Positions 42,655-51,924 of a DNA stretch of 64,000 nt are shown here, in pieces. Numbering within the stretch: the first letter of the stretch is position 1; each line of letters begins with the position of its first letter. The DNA comes from Arthrobacter_H rhombi (GTDB lineage: Bacteria > Actinomycetota > Actinomycetes > Actinomycetales > Micrococcaceae), in NCBI RefSeq assembly GCF_039526245.1, contig NZ_BAAAIV010000019.1, positions 62,001 to 126,000 on the forward strand, given 5' to 3'. The notes under the pieces are model-generated. The model worked only from the letters and a program-made list of their open reading frames with translations. It did no database searches and was not told where the DNA came from. The position numbers and the translations under genes are program-made.

Positions 42655-43368
42655 CTACAACGATGCGCCACCGCAGATCGTCAGCGTCTGGCCGGTGATC
42701 GAGGAGCCGTGTTGGCCGAGCAGGAAGGCCACGAGTGCTGCGACATCGGCGGGATCCACGAGCTTGCCCAGCGCCGGCACCTTTGGCGGCACGCCGGCCC
42801 GTCCGGGATCGGTGAGCATGGGAGTGTCGGTGGGCCCCGGGGCCACGACATTGCAGGTGATCGCCCGCGGCGCCAGCTCGATGGCCCAACTGCGGCTCAG
42901 CCCGGCCAACGCCGACTTGGTGGCCGCGTAGTGGCTCTTGCCGGCGACACCGCTCATGGTCCGGCTGCCGACGAGGACCACGCGCCCGCCGTCGGTGATG
43001 CGGGTGCTGAGGGTGTCCACCAACGCCGAGGCCGCCTCCACGTGCACGGCAAACATCCCGCGCAGTGCCGCCGGATCCAGCGACCCGAGCGGCGCCGTCG
43101 TCATGAATCCCGCGGCATGGACCACCGCGTCGACTGTATCCAGATGACTCAGCAGGCCAGGCAGGGCCTCCGGTGCGGAGAGGTCGGCGCGTAGCCATTC
43201 GAAGGTGCCCTCGTCTGCATCTCCCGTCTGTGGGTTTGCATGCGGAGCGAAGCCGGGCTCGCGGCGGCTGAGCCCGGTGACCTTCCACCCGCCGGCCAGC
43301 AGGGTGGCGGTGATGGCGTGCCCTATGCCGGAGCTGCACCCGGTGACGACGGCGTGCGGTGCCGCCAT
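42655..43368 (-). CDS. SDR-family oxidoreductase
   Basis: The 237-residue SDR has VTGCSSGIGHAI, DAVVHAAGFMT, a serine region GSRTMSGVAGKSH and an intact YAATK site, with a C-terminal ITGQTLTICGG. It should be an active NAD(P)-dependent dehydrogenase. The ATG overlaps the stop of the sialidase-like gene, making it the last gene of the nine-gene sugar-acid operon. The substrate is probably a sugar-derived hydroxy acid, by context. Confidence 0.88.
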   Translation of the reverse strand: MAAPHAVVTGCSSGIGHAITATLLAGGWKVTGLSRREPGFAPHANPQTGDADEGTFEWLRADLSAPEALPGLLSHLDTVDAVVHAAGFMTTAPLGSLDPAALRGMFAVHVEAASALVDTLSTRITDGGRVVLVGSRTMSGVAGKSHYAATKSALAGLSRSWAIELAPRAITCNVVAPGPTDTPMLTDPGRAGVPPKVPALGKLVDPADVAALVAFLLGQHGSSITGQTLTICGGASL

Positions 43369-44609
43369 CAGTCGGTGCCCCCGGCGTAGACCCACTCGGG
43401 GGAGACCCGGACGTATTTGATGGCCTGGCGGAAGTACGTGTACGCCAGCTGCAGCTGCCCGTCGGCGGTCTGGTGGATCGAGGGATAGGAGAACTCCCGG
43501 TTGAGGCCGTCGCGGGAATTGTTGGACAGGCAGTAGCCGTCGCCGACCTCGAGGTCGCGGCGGATGGGCCACGTGTGCCCGCCATCCTCCGAGATCGCGA
43601 CGGTCAACGGCGCACGGGGAGTGCCCCAGAAGGCCTTCGGACCGTCGTCGGGCGCGCCGGCCGCGGGGGCCGGCGGTTCGGAGAGGGTCTCCTGGGTGTC
43701 CGCCAGACCGTCGTCGTCGATCTCGTCGTACAGCGAGGCCCGGCGTTCGGTGTTGGCCTGCGCCTGGCTGTGGTTGTAGATCAGCGCCAGCCGGCCGTCG
43801 GCCAGCGGGGTGAACTGGATGGAGGAGTTGTTGTTCGGCAGTTCGGTGGGTACCGGTTCGTTCCAGGTGGCCCCGTCGTCGGTGGAGCGCGAGGAGTAGA
43901 TCCAGTCGGCCCAGCGGCTGCGGTAGAGCGCCAGCAGGGTGCCATCGGCGAGCGGGTGGATGTTCATGTGGACGCAGCCCAGCGATCCGGGGACGATCTG
44001 CCGGGTCCAGGTGGCGCCGCCGTCCGGGGAGACCATGACGGCGCTGTCGTCCTGGTTGCCGACCCATTTCTGACCTGGAATGGTGACGCAGCGGAAGATC
44101 GGCACCAGCAGCCGGGATCCGACGACGACCGGGGGCTGGCGGACGAAGACCCCGCCCTCCTCGGTGGCCGGAAACAAGGTTTGTGGCTCGCCCCAGGAGG
44201 CACCGCCGTCGTGCGAGATGCGGCGGCGGACCTCGGAGGTGTCCTGGTTCCCGGCATGCTGGGCGGTGTAGAGCAGCCAGGTCTCGTCGCCGTGGACGAA
44301 GAGGATGGGATTCTGCTCGGAGCGGGTGCCGTCCGAGCTCAGCCGGACCGGCTCCGACCAGGTGGTGTCCCAGCCGGTGGCGGTGCGGCCCAGGGTGGAG
44401 AACCAGACGCTGATGTCCGGGACGCCCTCCTGGGTGCCGCCGAACCAGACGCAGCCGAGCCGGCCGTCGGGCAGGGTGGCGAGGTTGGCTGCGTGTGATT
44501 GCACGGTGGGTGCCGGCAGGTAGGCGAAGGCGAGGCCGTCGGTGGTGGTGCCGGGCGCATCGTGCACGCGGCCGTCGGGGGTGATGGCGTCGTAGGCGGT
44601 GGTGGTCAT
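43368..44609 (-). CDS. Sialidase/BNR-repeat glycosidase-like protein
   Basis: The 413-residue protein carries four Asp-box motifs (SHDGGASW, SPDGGATW, STDDGATW, SEDGGHTW), which mark the six-bladed beta-propeller of sialidases and related BNR proteins. There is no signal peptide, so it is probably cytoplasmic, unlike classical exosialidases. GGGAGAG precedes the ATG at 44609. It sits between an HpaI-type aldolase and an SDR in an operon with an ABC importer. Hydrolysis of an imported glycoside or a lactonase-like role is possible; true sialidase activity is not shown. Confidence 0.82.
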   Translation of the reverse strand: MTTTAYDAITPDGRVHDAPGTTTDGLAFAYLPAPTVQSHAANLATLPDGRLGCVWFGGTQEGVPDISVWFSTLGRTATGWDTTWSEPVRLSSDGTRSEQNPILFVHGDETWLLYTAQHAGNQDTSEVRRRISHDGGASWGEPQTLFPATEEGGVFVRQPPVVVGSRLLVPIFRCVTIPGQKWVGNQDDSAVMVSPDGGATWTRQIVPGSLGCVHMNIHPLADGTLLALYRSRWADWIYSSRSTDDGATWNEPVPTELPNNNSSIQFTPLADGRLALIYNHSQAQANTERRASLYDEIDDDGLADTQETLSEPPAPAAGAPDDGPKAFWGTPRAPLTVAISEDGGHTWPIRRDLEVGDGYCLSNNSRDGLNREFSYPSIHQTADGQLQLAYTYFRQAIKYVRVSPEWVYAGGTD

Positions 44610-44667
44610 GCTCTCTCCCGGAGTGGTCGTGGAATCCGCCCGATGGCCAGGGTGCGGGCTCGGTGGG

Positions 44668-45456
44668 TCAGGCGATGGAGTCGGCGGTGACCCGGGCGGC
44701 CTCCAGATGGGCCTGCGCGGTGATCTCCAGGTGGGTGAGGTCGGAGGCGACGGTGGCGAACGTGTAGCCGGACGCCAGGCGCTGCGCGGCCAGTTCACCG
44801 GTGGCGTTGTGGATGCCGGCGGCCACACCTGCGGCCTCGGCGGCTGCCGCGACGCGGACCAGGGCGGTATCGAAGACCTCGGCGACGTCGGGGTCGCCCG
44901 GGAACCTGGCGCCGACGGCCAGGGCCAGGTCGGACGGGCCGACGTAGACGCCGTCGAGTCCGGGGGTGGCGGCGATGGCCTCCACGTTCTCCAGCCCGTC
45001 AGGGGTCTCGATCATCGCGAAGACCAGGGTGGTGGCGTCGGCCTCGGCGGGGACGGGGCCCACCCGCAGTGCAGAGCGCATGGGCCCGTAGGATCGGTCG
45101 CCGTGCGGCGGGTACTTTGCCGCCCGGACCGCTGCGGCGGCGTCCTCCGCGGTGTTGACCAGCGGGACGATGATGCCCACCGCGCCGGCGTCGAGCGCCT
45201 TGCCGATGGCGGTGGGGTTGTTGGCCTCCACGCGGACCATGCCGGCGGCGGTCTGCCCGGCGTCGATGGCCATCAGCCCGTGGAGCATGCCGGAGTATCC
45301 GATCAGCCCGTGCTGGGCGTCCAGGGCGACGTAGTCGTAGCCGGCGCGGGCGATGCGTTCGGTGGAGACGGGGGAGTCCAGCACGATCCAGTAGCCCACG
45401 GCGCGTTCACGGGCTCGGATCTTGCGGGCAAATTCGGTGGCGACGGGAGAGGTCAT
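44668..45456 (-). CDS. HpcH/HpaI family class II aldolase
   Basis: The 262-residue protein matches the HpaI family: VLDSPVSTERIARAGYDYVALDAQHGL, VEANNPTAIGKALDAGA, a metal-binding glutamate in MIETPDGLENV and an aspartate in VYVGPSDLALAVG. Such pyruvate aldolases cleave 4-hydroxy-2-oxo acids, for example 2-keto-3-deoxy sugar acids, to pyruvate and an aldehyde. Start ATG 45456 has AGGAA. In this operon it could split the keto-deoxy acid derived from the imported sugar. Confidence 0.9.
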   Translation of the reverse strand: MTSPVATEFARKIRARERAVGYWIVLDSPVSTERIARAGYDYVALDAQHGLIGYSGMLHGLMAIDAGQTAAGMVRVEANNPTAIGKALDAGAVGIIVPLVNTAEDAAAAVRAAKYPPHGDRSYGPMRSALRVGPVPAEADATTLVFAMIETPDGLENVEAIAATPGLDGVYVGPSDLALAVGARFPGDPDVAEVFDTALVRVAAAAEAAGVAAGIHNATGELAAQRLASGYTFATVASDLTHLEITAQAHLEAARVTADSIA

Positions 45457-45499
45457 GGTTCCTGCTTTCGGTTCGTGGGGAGTGATGGGTCCAGGAGGA

Positions 45500-46492
45500 T
45501 CAGCGGTTGTAGGCGGGCATGGGGCCGCGCAGCGAGACGCCGACGGCCTCGCAGGCGGCGATGAGGTCCTCCGGCAGCGGACCGGCGGCGATGGCCGCGA
45601 TGTTGGATTCGAGTTGGGCGGGCTTGGAGCCACCGAGCAGCAGCGAATCGACGCCGGGGTGGTGCGCGAGCCAGCGGAGCGAGAGCTCGATCAGGGTCAG
45701 TCCCGCGTCGGTGGCGAGGGAGGACAGCGCGTCGATCGCCTCGAAGAGCGTGGCGTCCCAGTAGCGCTGCGTATACATCGCGGCCAGCCGGGAGTCCCCG
45801 AACCGGCCCTCGGCGGGGCGCTCGCCGAAGCTGTGCCGGCCGGTGAGCAGGCCTCCGCCGAGTGGGTTGTAGACCATGGTGCGCACGCCGTGGGCGGCGG
45901 CGAAGGGCAGGTATTCGTCCTCGATCCGCCGGGCCACCAGGTTGTAGAGCTGCTGGGCGACCACGGGGGTGGGGGCGCCGACGGACGCGGCGACGCGCTG
46001 GACGTCGGCGATCTGCCAAGCCGCGTAGTTGGAGACGCCCAGGGCCAGGATCTTCCCCTCCGTGGCGAGCTCGGCCACGGCGGTCAGCGTCTCCTCCAGC
46101 GGGGTGGAATAGTCAGGCTGGTGCAGGTAGAACAGGTCCAGCCGGTCGGTGCCCAACCGGGCCAGTGATGCCTCCACACTGCGGCGCAGCGCTGCGGGGG
46201 AGAGCAGTGCGTCGTCCCCGGCGTCGGCGTGCGGCATACCGGCCTTGGAGGCCAGGAAGACCTCGTCCCGGCGGCCGGAGAGCAGGCGGGCGAGCATCGT
46301 CTCGGTCTCGCCGCCCACGTACGCGTTGGCGGTGTCGAGGTGGCGGATGCCGGCGTCGAGCGCCGTGTCGAGCATGCGGGCCGCGGTGGCCTCGTCGACG
46401 GTGTCGCCGAACGTCATGGTGCCCAGCACCAGTCCGCTGTAGGGGTCGGTGCTGGCGGTCGAGGCGGCGGGTGAAGTCTGCGGGGTGGTCAT
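45500..46492 (-). CDS. Aldo/keto reductase
   Basis: The 330-residue protein has the aldo/keto reductase tetrad: Asp and Tyr in LDTANAYVGG, Lys in FLASKAG and His in FYLHQPDYS, and NADPH-binding SLRWLAHHPGVDSLLLGGSKP near the C-terminus. It would reduce or oxidise a sugar aldehyde or ketone in the cytoplasm. It lies between the DppF-type ATPase gene and the aldolase gene, 43 bp upstream of the latter. Confidence 0.92.
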   Translation of the reverse strand: MTTPQTSPAASTASTDPYSGLVLGTMTFGDTVDEATAARMLDTALDAGIRHLDTANAYVGGETETMLARLLSGRRDEVFLASKAGMPHADAGDDALLSPAALRRSVEASLARLGTDRLDLFYLHQPDYSTPLEETLTAVAELATEGKILALGVSNYAAWQIADVQRVAASVGAPTPVVAQQLYNLVARRIEDEYLPFAAAHGVRTMVYNPLGGGLLTGRHSFGERPAEGRFGDSRLAAMYTQRYWDATLFEAIDALSSLATDAGLTLIELSLRWLAHHPGVDSLLLGGSKPAQLESNIAAIAAGPLPEDLIAACEAVGVSLRGPMPAYNR

Positions 46493-46541
46493 CGTGCTCC
46501 TGGGGCGGATCGGGAACGGTCGGTCGGGCAGGGGGCGGGGC

Positions 46542-47364
<823 letters not shown>

Positions 47365-47372
<8 letters not shown>

Positions 47373-48267
47373 GGTGTGCCTCCTGCGGCAAGTGGTCGAC
47401 GGCGGGGTCCAGTGCGGTGGGCCCGGCACCTTCGGCGGGGCTTTCGTCCCAGGGCCCGAGTTGCGGGATGGCACCGAGCAGCTTGCGGGTGTAGTCCTCG
47501 CGGGGTGAATCCACGATGGTGGCGGCAGGCCCGGATTCGACGAATTGCCCGTTCTTCATCACGTGGATCGTATCGGAGACCAGGCGGGCGACGCCGATGT
47601 CGTGGGTGATCATCAGGATGCCGGTGCCGCGCTGTTCCTGGATCTCCATCAGCAGGTCCAGGATCCCGGCCTGCACGGTGACGTCCAGGGCAGAGGTCGG
47701 CTCGTCCGCGACCAGCAGTTCCGGTTCGCTGGCCAGCGCCATGGCGATCAGCACGCGTTGGAGCATGCCGCCGGAGAGCTGGTGCGGGTACTTCTTCAGC
47801 TGGGACGGCGGGTCGGGGATGTGGACGGAGGCCAGCAGTTCGGCGGCCCGTTCGGCGGTCTGGGCCCGGCCGGTGGTGTGTCCTGAGATCCGGATGGCCT
47901 CCACCAGCTGGCTGCCGATGGACAGCACCGGGCTGAGCGCTGTCATGGGGTCCTGGGGGATGAGGGCGACTTTTCGTCCGCGCACCTTGTTGATGGCCTT
48001 GCGGTTCCCCAGCACGTCCAGGCCGGTCACGCGCACGGTGCCGGAGAGTACCGCGAGGTCCTTCGGCAGCAGCTGCAGGATGCCCATCGCGGTGGTGGAC
48101 TTGCCGGACCCGGATTCGCCGATGATGGTCACGGTCTCGCCGCGGCCCACCCGGAAGGTCGCCCCGTCCACGGCCCGGACAATGCCGTTATCGGTCATCA
48201 GCTCGACGACCAGGTCCTCGACCTCGAGCAGCGGGGGTGCCGCGGCCGCTTCTTGCTGTGCGTTCAT
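47365..48267 (-). CDS. ABC transporter ATPase (DppD/OppD type)
   Basis: The 300-residue ATPase shows Walker A GESGSGKST, Q-loop VALIPQDPMTALSP, signature HQLSGGMLQRVLIAMAL and Walker B LLVADEPTSALDV with MITHDIG. It is the partner of the ATPase downstream, in the usual DppD-DppF order. Its ATG overlaps the DppC-type permease stop. Confidence 0.94.
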
Positions 48268-49199
48268 CGGGTCGCTCCTTTCGTGCGTTTGGCGCGGGGT
48301 TTGCGGTCACGCAGGCCGTCGCCGAGCAGGTTAACGCCGATGACCAGCAGGGCGATCATCAGGCCGGGCAGGGTCACCATCCACCAGGAGGTGGTGACGT
48401 AGTCCTGGCCGTCGGAGATGATCCGGCCCCAGGTGGCGAACGGTCGCTGCGGGCCGGCGCCGAGGAAGCTAAGTGCGCTCTCGAGCAGCACTGCCTGGGC
48501 CAGCAGCAGCAGGACCACCAGGGAGGCCTGCTTGAACACGTTCGGGATGACGTGGCGGATCAGGATCTGGATCTTGTGCAGGCCCAGGATGCGGGCCGCG
48601 GACACGTACGGCTTCTCGCGTTCAACCAGCACCAGTGAGCGGGTCAGGCGGGCGACTTCGGGCCATTGGGCGATGGCGATGACGAACGTGATGACGGGGA
48701 TGGACGGGCCGAAGAGCGCGACGACCAACAGCAGCATCATCAGCAGGGGCAGTGACATCTGCGCCTCGAGGACGCGGGAGATGATGATGTCCACCCATTT
48801 GCCGTAGAAGCCGGCGGCCGCACCGAGGATGATGCCGATGGCACCGGAGACGACGACGGCGAGGACGCCGATGGTCAGGGAGACCTGTCCGCCGTGCAGG
48901 ACCCGGGAGAGCAGGTCGCGGCCGAGCTGGTCGGTGCCGAAGAGGTGCCCGGCCACTAGCGGTGCGAGTCGGCGCTGGGAGAGGTCCTGCGCGTTCGGGT
49001 CGGCCAGTGGCAGGACCTGTGCCAGCACGATGGGCAGGAAGACCACCAGCGTGCAGATGGATCCGATCCAGAGCTTGATCCGGGTGGAGCGGGACCGCCG
49101 GGTGGCGGCCGAGGTGGCCAGGTCCCGGGCGGTGATGCCGCTGGGGCGCGCCCCGGTCGGGGCCGTGGTCCCGGCGGGGGGAGTGGTGGTGGTGCTCAT
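48264..49199 (-). CDS. ABC transporter permease (DppC type)
   Basis: The 311-residue permease has an N-terminal cytoplasmic stretch, a first membrane segment (IGSICTLVVFLPIVLAQ) and the HLFGTDQLGRDLLSRVLHGGQVSL motif of DppC proteins, then five further hydrophobic segments with the EAA-like loop (YVSAARILGLHKIQILIRHVIPN). It pairs with the DppB-type permease. The ATG overlaps the stop of that gene. Confidence 0.93.
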   Translation of the reverse strand: MSTTTTPPAGTTAPTGARPSGITARDLATSAATRRSRSTRIKLWIGSICTLVVFLPIVLAQVLPLADPNAQDLSQRRLAPLVAGHLFGTDQLGRDLLSRVLHGGQVSLTIGVLAVVVSGAIGIILGAAAGFYGKWVDIIISRVLEAQMSLPLLMMLLLVVALFGPSIPVITFVIAIAQWPEVARLTRSLVLVEREKPYVSAARILGLHKIQILIRHVIPNVFKQASLVVLLLLAQAVLLESALSFLGAGPQRPFATWGRIISDGQDYVTTSWWMVTLPGLMIALLVIGVNLLGDGLRDRKPRAKRTKGATR

Positions 49200-50131
49200 G
49201 CTGTGGCCGCCTTTCCGAGTCGAACGCGGGGATCGAGGAGCGGGTAGGCCAGGTCGATCAGCAGCTGGACGCCGACGGCGAGCAGCGCGGTGATCAGGAC
49301 GGCGGCCTGGATGAGGGGGTAGTCGCGGGTCTCGAGGGCCCGGACGATCAGCGAACCGACGCCGGGCCAGGCGAAGACGACCTCGACGACGACGACGCCG
49401 TTGAGCATCGCGGCGAAGCGGGTCCCCAGGGCGGTGAACACCGGGATCGCCGCGTTGCCCATGGCGTAGCGCCAGGTCAGCAGGCCCTCGCTGACCCCAC
49501 GGGAGCGGGCCACCGTCAGGTAGGGGGCGGCGAAGTTCGTCGTCATCTCCCGGCGGACCATGCGCGAGACCAGGGCGACCTGCAGGATGGCGATGGTGAT
49601 CGCCGGCAGGGCCAGACCGCTCCAGGTGGCGAACCCGGAGGAGGGGAAGATCGGCAGCAGCACGGAGAAGCCGGTGAGCAGCATGATGCCGGTCCAGAAG
49701 TCCGGCATGGACTGGCCGGTGATGGTCAGCATGTTCACGCCGAGCTCGCGGCCGGTATCGGTGCGCCGGGCCATCCACACGCCGAGCGGGATCGCGATGA
49801 CCGCCGCCAGCACGATCGCCGCCGTGGCGAGCGTCAGCGTGTAGGGAAGCCGCTCGAGCACCACCTGGGCGGCGGGCGCCTGGAAGGAGTAGGACTCACC
49901 GAGGTTGCCGGTGAAGAGCTGCTGGAGGAAGACCCAGTATTGGGCCAGCAGCGGACGGTCCAGGCCGAACTGTTCGCGGACCGCTGCGAGTTGTTCGTTG
50001 GTCGCCAGCGGGCCGGCATACGCGGCCGCCGGATCGCCGGGGGCCATGCGGATCAGCAGGAACACCGTGGAGACCGTCAGGAACACGGTCAGCAGTCCTT
50101 GGCCAATGCGTTTGGGAAGGTAGGTCAGCAT
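49196..50131 (-). CDS. ABC transporter permease (DppB type)
   Basis: The 311-residue permease starts MLTYLPKRIGQGLLTVFLTVS and has FLLIRMAPGDPA, the EAA loop (YLTVARSRGVSEGLLTWRYAMGNA) and GVVVVEVVFAWPGVGSLIV, all typical of DppB. Six hydrophobic segments are visible. It follows the binding-protein gene by only 2 bp. Confidence 0.93.
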   Translation of the reverse strand: MLTYLPKRIGQGLLTVFLTVSTVFLLIRMAPGDPAAAYAGPLATNEQLAAVREQFGLDRPLLAQYWVFLQQLFTGNLGESYSFQAPAAQVVLERLPYTLTLATAAIVLAAVIAIPLGVWMARRTDTGRELGVNMLTITGQSMPDFWTGIMLLTGFSVLLPIFPSSGFATWSGLALPAITIAILQVALVSRMVRREMTTNFAAPYLTVARSRGVSEGLLTWRYAMGNAAIPVFTALGTRFAAMLNGVVVVEVVFAWPGVGSLIVRALETRDYPLIQAAVLITALLAVGVQLLIDLAYPLLDPRVRLGKAATA

Positions 50132-50133
50132 GG

Positions 50134-51711
50134 TCAGGCCCCCAACGTGACGGCGGAGAGAGGATAGGAGTTGGCCGAGGAGAGAGCCAGGTGGTCCACG
50201 CGTTCGCGCCGGGCCAGCACCGATTTGGGGACGAACGCCCACGCGCACGGCCAGGTATCCCAGACGGCCTTTTGGGCTTGGGCCAGCAGCTGGTTGCGCC
50301 TGGTCTCGTCCACCTCGGACGCCGCGCGGGCGATCTTCGCGGCCACCGCCTCGTTGACGTAGCCCTGATAGGTGTCGCGGGTCTTTTCCTTGGCAGGGGT
50401 CCCCGCGTACATGCCCTGGAGCATGGTGATGGCCAGGCCCGTGGGGCTGGAGAAACCGTTCCCAAGCAGGTCCCAGTCGCCGGTTTTCCCCTGGCGCCAT
50501 TGCAGGATGTTTCCGCCGGGTTCGAATTGCTGCAGCTGGGTGCGTACCCCGATGTCCGCGTACATGTCGGACAGGGCCTCCATGATGGAGGTGTCCGCCG
50601 GGAACTCACCGGTCTCCCAGATGATCTTCAGTGTCAGCTTGTCGACCCCGAGCGACGTGAGCCGCTTTTTGGCCTCGGCGGGGTCGTAGACGTAGTCACC
50701 GGTCTTGGAGTAGCCGAACAGCGAGGACGGGGTCACGCCTTCGGCCTGGGTCACCGAGTCCATGAGGACGTCGCGGACCAGTGACTTGCCGTCGATCGCC
50801 ATCGAGAGGGCCCGGCGCACCTTCGGGTCGGAGAGCGGGTGGGATTTCGGCTTGCGGAAGTTGTAGAAGATCTGGTTCAGCCGCAGGCTGGACGCCCGGT
50901 CGATCGCCACACCCGGCAACCCGGCGAGTTGCTCGCCGGAGTCGGGGGAGATGGAGTCGATGACGTCGACCTCGCCCGAGCGCAGGGAGATGACCCGGCT
51001 GGATTCCTCCGGCAGGAACCGGACGTTGACCCGCTCGATCGCCGGGCGTTCGCCCCAGTACTTCTCGTTGCGGACCAGGGAGTAGGTGCCGGCGCCGCGG
51101 TTGAAGCTCTCCACGGTGTAGGGCCCGGTGCCGACGCCCGTCTGCAGCTCCGCCGCCTTGTTGTCCTTGGCGGGGGTGATGAGGATCAACGCCATGAGCG
51201 CATCCATGATCGGCACGGGGCGTTCGGTGTCGAGGTAGAAGGTGCGTTCGTCCTTCGCGACCACTGTCGGGAATTCGGGGAAGAAGCTGGCGACGAAGGA
51301 TCCCTGGACCTTTTCGTACATCTTCAGCGCGGTGGCGACGTCCTCGATGTGTACCGGGGTGCCGTCCGAATACTGGATGCCCTTGCGCAGGGTCACGGTC
51401 CACCGGGTCGGGGCGGTGAGTTCGAAGCGTTCGGCCAGCACGGGCACCGGCTTGATGTCCGGCCCGATCTCGGTCAGGCCCTGCCGGACCGCGCGCTGGA
51501 CGGTGACTGCTGCATCGAATTGGTTGAGCTTGTTGTCCAGGCTGACCAGCGAACGGTTCAGTGCCAGGGTGAGGGTCGCCGGCCCCGGCAACCCGGTGGG
51601 GCCCGCGCAGGCGGTGGTGGAGCCCACGCCCAGCAGCAGTCCGCCTGCCGCGCCCCAACGCAGCAATTGACGGCGGGACACGGTGTGTCCGGTGAGTGGA
51701 ACGGTCATCAT
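50134..51711 (-). CDS. ABC substrate-binding protein (family 5), Tat lipoprotein
   Basis: The 525-residue protein has a twin-arginine signal (SRRQLLRWGAAGGLLLG) followed by a lipobox-like STTACAG, so it is likely exported folded and lipid-anchored. The body matches SBP family 5 (YSDGTPVHIEDVATALKMYEKV; GTGPYTVESFN; DPKVRRALSMAIDGKSLVRDVL). GAGAGG precedes two consecutive ATGs; either may be used. The very long open frame continuing to 54270 is an antisense shadow. It feeds the DppBCDF transporter; given the neighbours, a sugar-acid glycoside is as likely a ligand as a peptide. Confidence 0.92.
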   Translation of the reverse strand: MMTVPLTGHTVSRRQLLRWGAAGGLLLGVGSTTACAGPTGLPGPATLTLALNRSLVSLDNKLNQFDAAVTVQRAVRQGLTEIGPDIKPVPVLAERFELTAPTRWTVTLRKGIQYSDGTPVHIEDVATALKMYEKVQGSFVASFFPEFPTVVAKDERTFYLDTERPVPIMDALMALILITPAKDNKAAELQTGVGTGPYTVESFNRGAGTYSLVRNEKYWGERPAIERVNVRFLPEESSRVISLRSGEVDVIDSISPDSGEQLAGLPGVAIDRASSLRLNQIFYNFRKPKSHPLSDPKVRRALSMAIDGKSLVRDVLMDSVTQAEGVTPSSLFGYSKTGDYVYDPAEAKKRLTSLGVDKLTLKIIWETGEFPADTSIMEALSDMYADIGVRTQLQQFEPGGNILQWRQGKTGDWDLLGNGFSSPTGLAITMLQGMYAGTPAKEKTRDTYQGYVNEAVAAKIARAASEVDETRRNQLLAQAQKAVWDTWPCAWAFVPKSVLARRERVDHLALSSANSYPLSAVTLGA

Positions 51712-51924
51712 CGACCTCTCGGTTCGTGAAGGGAAGTCCAGCGGGTGATGCGGGCAGTTGCGGCCGATGAAGCCGAGCGGCAACTGCCCAGAAGATGTTG
51801 TGCCCGTCACTCTGCCATATCTGCGCGTTGTGCGCAATACATGTAGCGTGATTCGCGCATTCCGTGTCATGATGGCTACCAGAAGCACATACAGACCACA
51901 TGATGAGGGGAGGAGGAAACGTAT
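51712..51924. promoter_or_regulatory. Divergent promoter region of the two sugar-acid operons
   Basis: This 213-bp gap separates the binding-protein operon (minus) from the kinase-dehydrogenase gene (plus). It contains clustered TGCGC elements around 51817-51835, which could be operators for the DeoR regulator. A strong GGAGGAGG lies 8 nt before the plus-strand ATG. No promoter boxes are convincing. Confidence 0.4.
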